Assembly: GCA_900542575.1 (NCBI GenBank)
Contig: UQOE01000031.1
Coordinates: 1 to 20,741, forward strand
Source of the DNA: an uncultured Oscillospiraceae bacterium
GTDB taxonomy: Bacteria; Bacillota; Clostridia; Oscillospirales; Acutalibacteraceae
Direction of reading: 5' to 3'
Length of the DNA stretch: 20,741 nt
Shown here: piece by piece, positions 1-6,389 of the stretch
Layout of the letters: the number at the start of each line of letters is the position of its first letter
Numbering within the stretch: position 1 is the stretch's first letter
The notes under the pieces: model-generated
Databases searched by the model: none
What the model saw: only the letters and a program-made list of their open reading frames with translations
Told to the model about the DNA's origin: nothing
Position numbers and translations under genes: made by a program

Positions 1-61
1 TGTTGATATTTATAAAGATAATATTTTGTTGGTGTTGGCGTTTGTGTTTTTGCCATAAGGA

Positions 62-355
62 TCAGTCCTTCTCATTCGTTCTGGTATTCCAGGCTTGAAT
101 CGCAGCATCTTTATCAACATCTTTGGAAAGGAAAGCGCCACATCCTCCCAGCCTTTTTGCGCAGCCAAGATAATACATGTGATAGTATGGATCTGCAGTA
201 TATTCAGGAGCAAATCCCATATCGTGATAAATTTCTTCATCTACGAAATCATAAATATCCATACCATCGACCAGTTCAACTGAACTTGATTTACCACACA
301 ATGGGCACGGCTTCAATTTGGCATTTAATATCAATCGAATCACCTTATTCTTCAT
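62..355 (-). CDS. Lar-like small zinc-ribbon protein (first of two)
   Basis: Predicted 97-residue protein starting MKNKVIRL. It has a CPLCG zinc-knuckle near residues 16-20, a second Cys pair (GCAKRLGGCG) about 50 residues later and an AIQAWNTR ending. This Cys-pair plus C-terminal W-N-R layout is that of the Lar (restriction alleviation) family found mostly in phages and other mobile elements, where Lar modulates type I restriction. I chose the ATG at 355 because it overlaps the stop of the upstream gene (stop at 345-347), a typical coupled arrangement; an in-frame ATG at 379 is possible. It follows a second Lar-like gene on the same strand. Function beyond the family resemblance is inference. 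Confidence 0.6.
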   Translation of the reverse strand: MKNKVIRLILNAKLKPCPLCGKSSSVELVDGMDIYDFVDEEIYHDMGFAPEYTADPYYHMYYLGCAKRLGGCGAFLSKDVDKDAAIQAWNTRTNEKD

Positions 356-548
356 TAGCACGTTTATTCCAGTGGCCAACTACATCTTCCATAGAGGGAA
401 GATAATTAATTCGGAAATGGCATTTTGTGCAATACGCACCATACCACAAAGGCAGTTGATTATTTTGGTCTAACATCCATTTTTGGTCGTCCATAATGCT
501 GACAGTTAATCTTGCCATTCCACCGCATAAAGGACATGGTTTCAGCAT
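345..548 (-). CDS. Lar-like small zinc-ribbon protein (second)
   Basis: Predicted 67 residues starting MLKPCPLCGG. The motifs are CPLCGG, then CTKCHF about 35 residues later, and a terminal VVGHWNKRANEE, matching the same Lar-type zinc-ribbon plan as its downstream neighbour. The frame stays open upstream to 683 and contains another ATG at 581, but that stretch runs through hairpin-forming DNA that looks like an insertion-element end. I therefore prefer the Met immediately before the CPLCGG motif. The ribosome binding site is not obvious: a GGGGGAG lies about 24 bases upstream, which is too far. An insertion may have removed the original upstream region. The start codon lies inside a perfect 14-bp palindrome. 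Confidence 0.55.
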   Translation of the reverse strand: MLKPCPLCGGMARLTVSIMDDQKWMLDQNNQLPLWYGAYCTKCHFRINYLPSMEDVVGHWNKRANEE

Positions 549-555
549 ATGCTGA
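542..555. repeat. Perfect 14-bp palindrome over Lar start codon
   Basis: TCAGCATATGCTGA reads the same on both strands and covers the proposed start codon of the Lar-like gene at 548. It could be a protein-binding site or could fold in the mRNA over the start. No role is known. Confidence 0.4.
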
Positions 556-564
556 TATTTATAC

Positions 565-682
565 TTTTGACACTCCCCCATGTCTAAAGCCAGGGGATTT
601 TTGCTGCCTGTCGTTAAGAACGACTGATCTATCCATTTCTGGTAGATCGCAGCGCAAGATAAGGGTATGCCATTACCCATCA
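565..682. mobile_element. Probable insertion-element end (IS200/IS605-like), remnant
   Basis: This stretch contains a CTCCCC...GGGGATTTTTGC hairpin (arms 574-578 and 593-597) and a GGGTA...TACCC hairpin (663-667 and 674-678). It abuts a recombinase gene fragment that begins abruptly at 686. Pairs of short subterminal hairpins with a CCCC/GGGG stem followed by a T-rich tract are common at the ends of IS200/IS605 family elements. No transposase gene is visible, so this would be a solo end or remnant. The family assignment is from recall of end architecture, not a match I could run. Confidence 0.35.
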
Positions 683-685
683 TAG

Positions 686-787
686 TTCTCCCTCGACGCC
701 TTCAACGCCCTGACGGACTACCTCACGGTAAACGGCGAGGGCGACATCGATGTAACCTTCCGCAACGGGCAGACCATCAAGTCCTAA
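686..787 (+). pseudogene. C-terminal fragment of a serine recombinase
   Basis: An open frame of 33 codons ends at TAA 785-787 and encodes FNALTDYLTVNGEGDIDV followed by TFRNGQTIKS. The pattern 'NAL-D-V-TV-...-D-I--TF-(N/D)G--I' is the usual last 30 residues of large serine recombinases carried by clostridial integrative elements. An in-frame stop (TAG, 683-685) precedes it and there is no start codon, so the rest of the gene is gone. It is clearly more GC-rich than the flanks, consistent with foreign origin. The family call rests on the tail only. Confidence 0.5.
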
Positions 788-797
788 CCACGGCACA

Positions 798-843
798 GAA
801 AAAGCTCCTCACCACTGGATTTTCACCGTGGTGAGGAGGAGCT
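798..843 (-). terminator. Intrinsic terminator of the 849-5777 gene block
   Basis: Arms 803-815 and 828-843 form a 13-bp stem (AGCTCCTCACCAC pairing with GTGGTGAGGAG-AGCT, one bulge). On the minus strand it is followed by TTTTT, right after the stop of the FMN reductase gene at 849. Confidence 0.8.
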
Positions 844-848
844 CACTT

Positions 849-1466
849 TTATCGTACAAAGCTTGTTACAACGCGCTGTTCCTTCTCAGGCAGGCCATAC
901 TTCTCCTTTCCGAGAGCAATACTCTTCATCAGAAAGCTCATATTCCGGGCAAGCGTCCGCATGATTTGTAAGCCCTCTTCATCCTGGATCGCTTCTCCGG
1001 GAGCCGTACCATGCACTCCGTTCCAATACTGGCTGGAAGCAACCGGCATGCCGGAGAGCGTGAAGTATTTGTTTAGTTCATCAAAGGTTGCGGTCAGCCC
1101 ACCGCGTCTGGCGCAAGCCACAGCTGCGCCGACTTTCATGGTTTTGTCGAAGGAAGTGGAGTAGAACAGTCTGTCTAAGAACGTGACTGTCGTTCCGTTT
1201 GCGGAGCCGACATAGACCGGCGTGCCAACAACAAGGCCGTCCGCCTCCTTTAGCTTCTCCGCAGCCTCATTCACCGCATCATCAAAAACGCATTTCCCGT
1301 TTTTCTTGCAAGAATTGCATGCAACACATCCGCGAATGTCCTTGTTGCCGATGTTCAGAATCTCGGTTTCGATGCCTTCCTCGGCAAAAATCTTCTCAAT
1401 TTCGCCAAGAGCGATAGATGTATTTCCCTTTGCATGTGGTGATCCGTTGATCATAAGTACCTTCAT
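849..1466 (-). CDS. NAD(P)H-dependent FMN reductase, iron-sulfur-flavoprotein-like
   Basis: Predicted 205 residues with a flavodoxin-like fold. The N-terminal MKVLMINGSPHAKGNTS is the FMN phosphate-binding loop of NADPH-dependent FMN reductases. A compact Cys cluster follows (C47, C50, C53, C59: CVACNSCKKNGKC), the spacing seen in iron-sulfur flavoproteins and related oxidoreductases. GTPVYVGSANG near residues 80-90 is the second flavin-contacting loop. The ATG at 1466 follows GGAGGAAAAGCAA, a good ribosome binding site, so I prefer it to an upstream in-frame ATG at 1496. It is the last gene of a MarR-linked block and ends at a strong terminator. Its likely role is transfer of electrons from NAD(P)H to flavin, quinone or another acceptor; the substrate is unknown. 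Confidence 0.85.
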   Translation of the reverse strand: MKVLMINGSPHAKGNTSIALGEIEKIFAEEGIETEILNIGNKDIRGCVACNSCKKNGKCVFDDAVNEAAEKLKEADGLVVGTPVYVGSANGTTVTFLDRLFYSTSFDKTMKVGAAVACARRGGLTATFDELNKYFTLSGMPVASSQYWNGVHGTAPGEAIQDEEGLQIMRTLARNMSFLMKSIALGKEKYGLPEKEQRVVTSFVR

Positions 1467-1480
1467 TTGCTTTTCCTCCA

Positions 1481-1894
1481 TCATCTGTTTACCCAAGGCA
1501 TCGAAAGATCGATGTCCGGAAGTATTTTCCCTTTACCAAAGCTCATATGCTCCAGCGGCTCCGCATGCATAATAAGACTCACATCATCCTCATTACATCC
1601 GGTCTTTTCCATGGCATAGCGGGTGATCAGCTCTGCCAGCTTACGCTTCTGATTGATCGTCCGGCTGGTGCCAAATGTTACTTCCACCAGCATCCGTTTT
1701 TCCGACCGGTTCATACCGGGGAACGTGGGGTGAATGAAGAACTCGTCCTCACTGTGTTCAGAAATGACGATAAAGCGATCCTCTATCGGCGCTTCCATAG
1801 CCTCATGAAGCGCAAGGTTCAGCGCATCCGCCAAGCCTTTCTTTTCATCACTGGTGAATGCTTTTGCTTTTACATGTGCGTGAAATACTGGCAT
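1481..1894 (-). CDS. Tautomerase family protein
   Basis: Predicted 137 residues starting MPVFHAHV. The Pro directly after the start Met is the catalytic base of the 4-oxalocrotonate tautomerase/MIF superfamily. The length (about twice a 4-OT subunit) fits the longer tautomerase subgroup, with the mid-protein stretch FPGMNRSEKRMLVEVTFG-TRT-NQK typical of it. The ribosome binding site AGGAGGAAATAAA precedes the ATG. It lies 20 bp after the LtrA gene and its end is 14 bp from the start of the FMN reductase, so it is in one transcription unit with both. It probably isomerises a small enol or keto acid or quinone-derived compound; the substrate cannot be read from the sequence. Confidence 0.85.
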   Translation of the reverse strand: MPVFHAHVKAKAFTSDEKKGLADALNLALHEAMEAPIEDRFIVISEHSEDEFFIHPTFPGMNRSEKRMLVEVTFGTSRTINQKRKLAELITRYAMEKTGCNEDDVSLIMHAEPLEHMSFGKGKILPDIDLSMPWVNR

Positions 1895-1914
1895 TTTATT
1901 TCCTCCTCGTTCTT

Positions 1915-3060
1915 TCAGTCATTTGAATATGTGACAACGCTTTTGCTGCGATTCTTGAAGAACAAAAGCAGAAAACTGACGCTGCTCACAGCCGTCATCG
2001 AAATCAGGCATCCCTTACTGTTCCCAATCACAAGCATGGCTGTGCTGCCTGCGGTAATAACAACCGCCAGCAATATGACCTCCGCCCTTGTCCATACCTT
2101 ACGGCCATAGTAGATGCCATTCAGGAAAATCCCGCCAAAGTAAGCAAGACTCCCTGCCGCCAGCAGCCTGCTGATGAGGATACCATCTGTACCGGAACTA
2201 TAACTCATGACAAGACCGACCGTTATCATGTTGAGAGAAATCACGATAGTATAATGGGCAAGCATCAGAATCGCTCCCCGCGTATCCTGTCTATGACGAT
2301 CCATAAGGTAATGATTGTGAATGACATAGGAGCCAAACAAGAGTGCTATGATACAGAAGGCAAGGATAGATACCGCATCAAAGGTATCCGTCCGAAACAG
2401 CTTTGATACCGCAGCAACCGTCTCTCCAAAGGTCACGATGGTCAATAGTTCACAGCGTTCCGTCAAATGGGGAAAATCAATGAGAGATAGATCAAAGTCT
2501 TTTCCCCGCCGTACCAGTGACGGAAGAAACGCGCCGATGATCCCTGCAATTACCGTGATGACCTGCGAAGGGATGCTGGTGTCAAGGATTCCATAAAGGA
2601 TTGCTGAAACGCCATACATCGCGATCAATCCAAGCAGCATCCAGAAATAGGATCGTGCTTCCGCTCTTCCGTATCTGCCGTTTCTGGATTGCAAAAAACA
2701 CAAAACGGCAATGCTGCCCAGCATGACAACCATCGAGATATCAAATACCCGGCTTATCTTCGACCATTCAATGCCTATCGTATTCGACATGAACAGGACA
2801 GCCATCATATTGATCAGCATGACAAGGTTTTCATACCAGCGCCCCTCACCGAAACGATTATTGTAGTTTGTCTGGTAGAGCCAGACCTGAAGGACGATCA
2901 GCGCCGCAAAGATGTATTGAAAAAATACTGTCGCTGTCACTGTTCCGTCAAATCCATTTTCCAAAAAGGCCGTCAGCTTCGCTATGGCACAGACGAATAC
3001 AAGATCAAAAAACAGCTCCAACAGGCTGACGGGCTTGGCTAATTTCCGCTCTTCAGACAT
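1915..3060 (-). CDS. ltrA: Low temperature requirement protein A (LtrA) family membrane protein
   Basis: Predicted 381 residues, strongly hydrophobic, with about ten membrane segments. The N-terminal motif LLELFFDLVFVCAIAKL is the signature of the LtrA family, as is the mid-protein LTERCELLTIVTFGETV. LtrA was named from a Listeria cold-sensitivity locus; the biochemical function of the family is not settled. The ATG at 3060 follows AAAGGGGTGATGGTGA. A 43-bp gap separates it from the cupin gene, the widest gap within the block, and contains a TATAAT without a matching -35, so a weak internal promoter cannot be excluded. Its place among redox and detoxification enzymes suggests a stress or export role (inference). 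Confidence 0.85.
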   Translation of the reverse strand: MSEERKLAKPVSLLELFFDLVFVCAIAKLTAFLENGFDGTVTATVFFQYIFAALIVLQVWLYQTNYNNRFGEGRWYENLVMLINMMAVLFMSNTIGIEWSKISRVFDISMVVMLGSIAVLCFLQSRNGRYGRAEARSYFWMLLGLIAMYGVSAILYGILDTSIPSQVITVIAGIIGAFLPSLVRRGKDFDLSLIDFPHLTERCELLTIVTFGETVAAVSKLFRTDTFDAVSILAFCIIALLFGSYVIHNHYLMDRHRQDTRGAILMLAHYTIVISLNMITVGLVMSYSSGTDGILISRLLAAGSLAYFGGIFLNGIYYGRKVWTRAEVILLAVVITAGSTAMLVIGNSKGCLISMTAVSSVSFLLLFFKNRSKSVVTYSND

Positions 3061-3103
3061 TCACCATCACCCCTTTCTGATATTATAGAACGGATTCCTT
3101 CCA

Positions 3104-3457
3104 TTAGCCGGGAAGTGCGTCATCCCCGGTAAACTGCTCTAAAGAACCAGCCTTGACTTGAATGCAGATAAAGAAAATGTCGCTGTCCTCTGCGGCAAAA
3201 AACTGTCTGCTTCCTTCCGGCGCGATACGAATCCAGTCGCCGGGCTCTAATTGAAACTCATCACCGTCAATGATGACTTTCCCTTTTCCCGACAAAATCG
3301 CATAGATTTCTTCGTTTTGAATGTGGTGGTGGGCAAAGGGAACGCAGGTTCCAGCGGAGAGCGTATTGATGCTGATTTCCGCGCCTGTCAGCCCCATGAC
3401 GTCATGCAGCTCCACCCGTGCTTCCTGTGGCACATGGACTTTCGTGTAGTTACTCAT
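3104..3457 (-). CDS. Small cupin-domain protein
   Basis: Predicted 117 residues forming a single cupin barrel. Cupin motif 1 is seen as PFAHHHIQNEEIYAILSGKG (metal ligands His-His-Glu) and motif 2 as LEPGDWIRIAPEGSRQF. Small single-cupin proteins bind a divalent metal and serve as isomerases, dioxygenases or sensors of small aromatic or sugar ligands. The start codon overlaps the last codons of the upstream MBL gene (shared ATGAGTAA, 8-base overlap), a sign of translational coupling; the GAGGAGGAACCAGA ribosome binding site lies inside that gene. The substrate is unknown. Confidence 0.85.
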   Translation of the reverse strand: MSNYTKVHVPQEARVELHDVMGLTGAEISINTLSAGTCVPFAHHHIQNEEIYAILSGKGKVIIDGDEFQLEPGDWIRIAPEGSRQFFAAEDSDIFFICIQVKAGSLEQFTGDDALPG

Positions 3458-4082
3458 TCTGGTTCCTCCTCATTTCAAGCTTAACGGTCGTTTCTTCTGT
3501 ATGCCCGGAAAGAAGCACCGTCTCCTCCGGTAAAGTAAAAATTTTTTCTGAGATAGACTGATTCAGTGCGGCCTGATTCCCTCCGGGATAATCGGATGTA
3601 CCGTGGCTTCCCTTGAATATCGTATCCCCGACAAACGCTGCATGCGCCCTTTCCGCATAAAACATCAGGGAGTCCTCTGTGTGACCCGGTACTGCAATCA
3701 CCTTCAGCGAAAAATCCGGGTTGCCCTTGAGACACAATATTTCTCCATCCTTAACGGGCAGAACTTCGTGCAGAACAAATGGCGAACGCGCCATGACCGC
3801 CGAAAGATTCATCTGCGGATCTTCCAGATACCGCTTTGCGTGTTCAGACGCATAGATCGGTATTCCCAGCGCATTACGAATGGCATCCGCCGCACCAAAA
3901 TGATCAAAGTGGCCGTGGGTCAACAGGATACTTTCGATCACCCAGTCCTTTTCCGCAATGATACGGAGCAAAACATCTGCCTGCGCTCCCGGATCGATTA
4001 GAAAGCCATGTCCCGTAGCATCATCAACATAGAAATAGGCAAAAGCCATCACCGTATCCGCGACCGGAACTCTTACTATCAT
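3450..4082 (-). CDS. MBL-fold metallo-hydrolase (glyoxalase II-like)
   Basis: Predicted 210 residues. The metallo-beta-lactamase fold is shown by THGHFDHFG (HxHxDH, residues 56-61), then VPGHTEDS (third His), FVGDTIF (bridging Asp) and a late LSGHTEET (fourth His). The length and motif spacing match the small glyoxalase II/YcbL-like group, which hydrolyses thioesters such as lactoyl-thiols. I chose the ATG at 4082, 4 bases after the DsbA stop and preceded by AGGTGACCAT; an in-frame ATG at 4124 would overlap that gene by 38 bases. It sits between a thiol-disulfide protein and a cupin, consistent with detoxification of reactive carbonyl or thiol adducts (inference). Confidence 0.85.
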   Translation of the reverse strand: MIVRVPVADTVMAFAYFYVDDATGHGFLIDPGAQADVLLRIIAEKDWVIESILLTHGHFDHFGAADAIRNALGIPIYASEHAKRYLEDPQMNLSAVMARSPFVLHEVLPVKDGEILCLKGNPDFSLKVIAVPGHTEDSLMFYAERAHAAFVGDTIFKGSHGTSDYPGGNQAALNQSISEKIFTLPEETVLLSGHTEETTVKLEMRRNQNE

Positions 4083-4086
4083 ATGG

Positions 4087-4785
4087 TCACCTGATCCTGC
4101 ATTCGCCGGAGTCACACATTCCATCTGCTTTTATAGCTACCGCTCCATCCTCATCTCGGATCGCTTTCAGCAGAATGTCTTTCATCTGTTCCGTTGAAAC
4201 TGCTCCGGGTACTCCGTATTTCCCAATCACAAAGAACGGCACGGCATGAACACCGTTTGCGACGGCAGCCTGTTCATCCGCAAGCACTTCCATGCGATAA
4301 CGGTCTGATGCCAGCAGCTCGCGGGTCTCAGCCTCCGAAAGTCCGGATTCCACCGCTTTTTCCATCAGCACGTCCGAATCCGCAAGCTCCCGGTTTTCTG
4401 CGAAATAGGCTTCATACAGCTTCTCTGCCAGCTGATCCGCAATCAAAGGGTCTTTTTCCGCTGCGTATTTGGTCAGCCGGTGGGCATCCATTGTGTTTGT
4501 GAAGGGTGTATCAGCGTAGTTGATAGTCAGTCCCTCTGCCTGACCCATCTGCGATACAGCCTCAATCTGTCTGGCGGTTTCCGCTTTGCTGAGTCCATAT
4601 TTTGTGGCAGCGCGATCCAATGTTGTACCGGTCGACTTTTGCGGGGCGTGAGTGTCAAGCTGGAACGCTTTCATCTCCAGCGCATAGTCAGTCAGGTTCA
4701 GTTCCTGCAATGCCTTTTTCAGTCTGGTCTCCCCAATATAACAGAACGGGCAGGCATAATCTGACCAATATGAAATCTTCATCAT
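4087..4785 (-). CDS. FrnE-like DsbA-family thiol oxidoreductase
   Basis: Predicted 232 residues, no signal peptide, so cytoplasmic. Starts MMKISYWSDYACPFCYIGE; CPFC (residues 12-15) is the thioredoxin-fold active site. The central helical insertion and the MDAHRLTKYA and VPFFVIGKYGVPGA segments (cis-Pro loop) are typical of the FrnE/2-hydroxychromene-2-carboxylate isomerase-like DsbA group. The last residues contain CDSGEC, a C-X4-C pair like the second redox motif described in FrnE of Deinococcus. TAGGAGGAATCCATC precedes two adjacent ATGs (4785 and 4782). It is 12 bp downstream of the OYE gene. It probably performs cytoplasmic disulfide exchange or isomerisation under oxidative stress. Confidence 0.88.
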   Translation of the reverse strand: MMKISYWSDYACPFCYIGETRLKKALQELNLTDYALEMKAFQLDTHAPQKSTGTTLDRAATKYGLSKAETARQIEAVSQMGQAEGLTINYADTPFTNTMDAHRLTKYAAEKDPLIADQLAEKLYEAYFAENRELADSDVLMEKAVESGLSEAETRELLASDRYRMEVLADEQAAVANGVHAVPFFVIGKYGVPGAVSTEQMKDILLKAIRDEDGAVAIKADGMCDSGECRIR

Positions 4786-4797
4786 GATGGATTCCTC

Positions 4798-5777
4798 CTA
4801 TCGCATTATTTTTGACGCCCATGTAGCGTCACGCATAAACGGACGAGCTGCTCCGATCAGATCCGCTTTTCCTTCCGCAAGAAGCCTCTCGGCATCTTCC
4901 CTTGTCCGAATACCTCCGGTCAGAATGACCGGGATACTGACATGGGCTTTTACACATTCCGAAGCATCACCAAAATATCCTGCTTCGCTGTTTTCCGGAA
5001 GGGCTGCTCCGCACATTCCTCCGGATACACCGATAAAATGGGCGCCAGCTGCCTGAAGCATCTCTGCTGCACGGCCAGCTTCCGGGATGGTGCTTCCGCC
5101 ATCCATGTAGTCGCAGGCACCGAAGCGTATGCCAAGGATCATGTCAGAACCCAGCACCTTCCTCACAGCCTCAATCAGGCGCAGATGCAGTTTCAACCGC
5201 CCTTCCAATGTCTGACCGGAATAAGCATCCGTCCTCCTGTTGGTCAGGGGAGAATAGAACTGACTGAGCAGATACCCCCGTGTGCGCTGTGCAGTTCCAA
5301 ACCGTCAAATCCGGCTTTCTTTACCCGAACAGCAGAAACGGTAAAGTCCTCGATCAGCTGCTCAATCTCTGCCTGAGACATGGCGTGTGTTCTCTGACAG
5401 CCATAATGCGTCATGATCCCGCTGGGACTTTGCCCCTCGGTGTGAACGACATCAACCGGGATGGCAGCTCCTGCATGGGACAGCTGCATGATCGCAATCG
5501 TATTGTTCTTGTGAATGGTTTTCGCAAGCTCGGTCAGACCTGCGATGTCGTCCTCTTTGTTGCAGGACAGCTGATTCCTGCTTGCCCTTCCGCTTTCCTG
5601 AACGCAGCTGTGTTCAACCACGCAAAGACCAACATACCCGCCCTGCGTCCGGCTGTCATAGTAGTCCAGAAGTCTCTCCGTAACCGTTCCGTGATTGGAT
5701 AGCTGCAAGTCCGTGGGTGCCATGACCAACCGGTTATTCAGTGTCCTATTGCCTATCTGAATTTTTCGCTCCAACAT
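4798..5777 (-). pseudogene. Old-yellow-enzyme NADH:flavin oxidoreductase, frameshifted
   Basis: Two adjacent frames together encode one OYE-family protein of about 326 residues. Part one (5777 to about 5275) starts MLERKIQIGNRTLNNRLVMAPTDL, with QLSHAGAA (flavin contact) and GFDGLELHSAHG (active-site and FMN region). In-frame it then ends quickly in GICSVSSILP. After a run of five G (5275-5279 on the minus strand) the adjacent frame continues as YLLSQFYSPLTNRRTDAYSG, EGRLKLHLRLIEAVRK and ends VILTGGIRTREDAERLLAEGKADLIGAARPF, the expected C-terminal FMN phosphate site. A shift of +2 or -1 at the G run breaks the gene. It is the first gene of the block, with ribosome binding site GGAGGAACGATT. 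Members reduce activated C=C bonds of enones, quinones or nitro compounds. Confidence 0.88.
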
Positions 5778-5790
5778 AATCGTTCCTCCG

Positions 5791-5807
5791 AATGTTGTAT
5801 ATGCACG
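5791..5807 (+). promoter_or_regulatory. Candidate MarR operator upstream of OYE gene
   Basis: AATGTTGTATATGCACG lies in the 48-bp gap between marR and the OYE gene. It matches 16 of 17 bases of the site at the marR promoter (6259-6275), in the opposite orientation. The core TTGTATATGCAC is nearly self-complementary. Binding here would control the enzyme genes. Confidence 0.55.
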
Positions 5808-5825
5808 ATTTTGAGTAAATTTTTT

Positions 5826-6242
5826 TCATTCGATGCCGCCTAAGATTTCAAGCAGGGCAGAAAGGTTTCTCATTCCATCTTTGCCAAGTTTCTCCGCAAT
5901 CTGATCCTGTGCATCCGCCCAGAGCTTTCGTGCCTGCTCCATGACCTTTTTCCCTTCATCCGTCAATACGAGCTTCCGATCCCGACAGCCCTCCGTCCTG
6001 TTATCGGAAACAAGGCCCGACTTTTCAAGCGGCCTGACAGTGCGGGTGAGGGTAGAGCGATCCACGCCCATATGCTCCGCGACCGCCTGGACAGAACCGC
6101 CATCGACTGCATCAATGTGCCGGAGAATCCTGTACTGTCCCGCTGTGACTCCGGCAGGCGCGATGGTTTTCTTATAAAACTGATTGATATGTGCAGAGGC
6201 GCGCATCATCTTCAGATCAAAACATTCAGCATCTGTCCACAT
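5826..6242 (-). CDS. MarR family transcriptional regulator
   Basis: Predicted 138 residues with a MarR-type winged helix. An N-terminal dimerisation helix is followed by GVTAGQYRILRHID, the helix-turn-helix VQAVAEHMGVDRSTLTRTVRPLEKSGLV and the wing NRTEGCRDRKLVLTDEGKKV. Two Cys are present, one very near the N-terminus (residue 7, DAECFDL) and one in the wing (EGCRD). N-terminal Cys residues act as redox or electrophile sensors in some MarR proteins such as OhrR, so Cys-based sensing is possible here (inference). The gene has its own near-consensus promoter with a candidate operator just after the -10 box, suggesting autorepression, and it precedes seven co-directional redox and detoxification genes. 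Confidence 0.9.
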   Translation of the reverse strand: MWTDAECFDLKMMRASAHINQFYKKTIAPAGVTAGQYRILRHIDAVDGGSVQAVAEHMGVDRSTLTRTVRPLEKSGLVSDNRTEGCRDRKLVLTDEGKKVMEQARKLWADAQDQIAEKLGKDGMRNLSALLEILGGIE

Positions 6243-6258
6243 AGCGACCTTTCCTTTC

Positions 6259-6275
6259 GTGTATATACAACATTA
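6259..6275 (-). promoter_or_regulatory. Candidate MarR operator at marR promoter
   Basis: On the minus strand this reads AATGTTGTATATACACG. It overlaps the end of the -10 box (6272-6277) and the expected transcription start. The core TTGTATATACAC is palindromic at all but the outermost base pair. The same sequence, one base different, recurs at 5791-5807. Confidence 0.6.
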
Positions 6276-6300
6276 TATCGTTCTCCTACTGTTTTGTCAA
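6272..6300 (-). promoter_or_regulatory. Consensus sigma-A-type promoter of marR
   Basis: TTGACA (6300-6295), a 17-base spacer and TATAAT (6277-6272) form a perfect consensus promoter on the minus strand, about 30 bases upstream of the marR start codon. Confidence 0.88.
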
Positions 6301-6357
6301 TACTCCTTTATACACAAAGCGCCGGTCACCTTTGACCGACACACTCACATTCAAAAC

Positions 6358-6385
6358 CGAAACCCCTGACCAAAACGAAACCCCT
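6358..6385. repeat. Two imperfect 18-bp tandem repeats beside truncated hsdM
   Basis: CGAAACCCCT occurs at 6358-6367 and 6376-6385, within units repeating every 18 bp. The second is flanked by GGTCAGG, which can pair with CCTGACC in the first. They lie right at the broken 3' end of hsdM. Short repeated units of this kind occur at the ends of some insertion sequences (for example IS21-type), so they may mark what truncated the gene; this is inference. Confidence 0.4.
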
Positions 6386-6389
6386 ACGG

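Noticed and set aside
10..240. 76-residue minus-strand frame
   Set aside because: It overlaps the Lar-like gene in another frame and has no recognisable motif or ribosome binding site.
1547..2110. 187-residue plus-strand frame
   Set aside because: Antisense to the tautomerase and LtrA genes, both of which carry clear family motifs.
3061..3103. Internal promoter before ltrA
   Set aside because: A TATAAT is present on the minus strand, but no -35 box lies at 16-19 bases, so there is not enough to call one.
6323..6340. CGGTCA-CCTT-TGACCG hairpin as a terminator
   Set aside because: A short stem with no T run on either strand; kept only as background to the repeat region beside hsdM.
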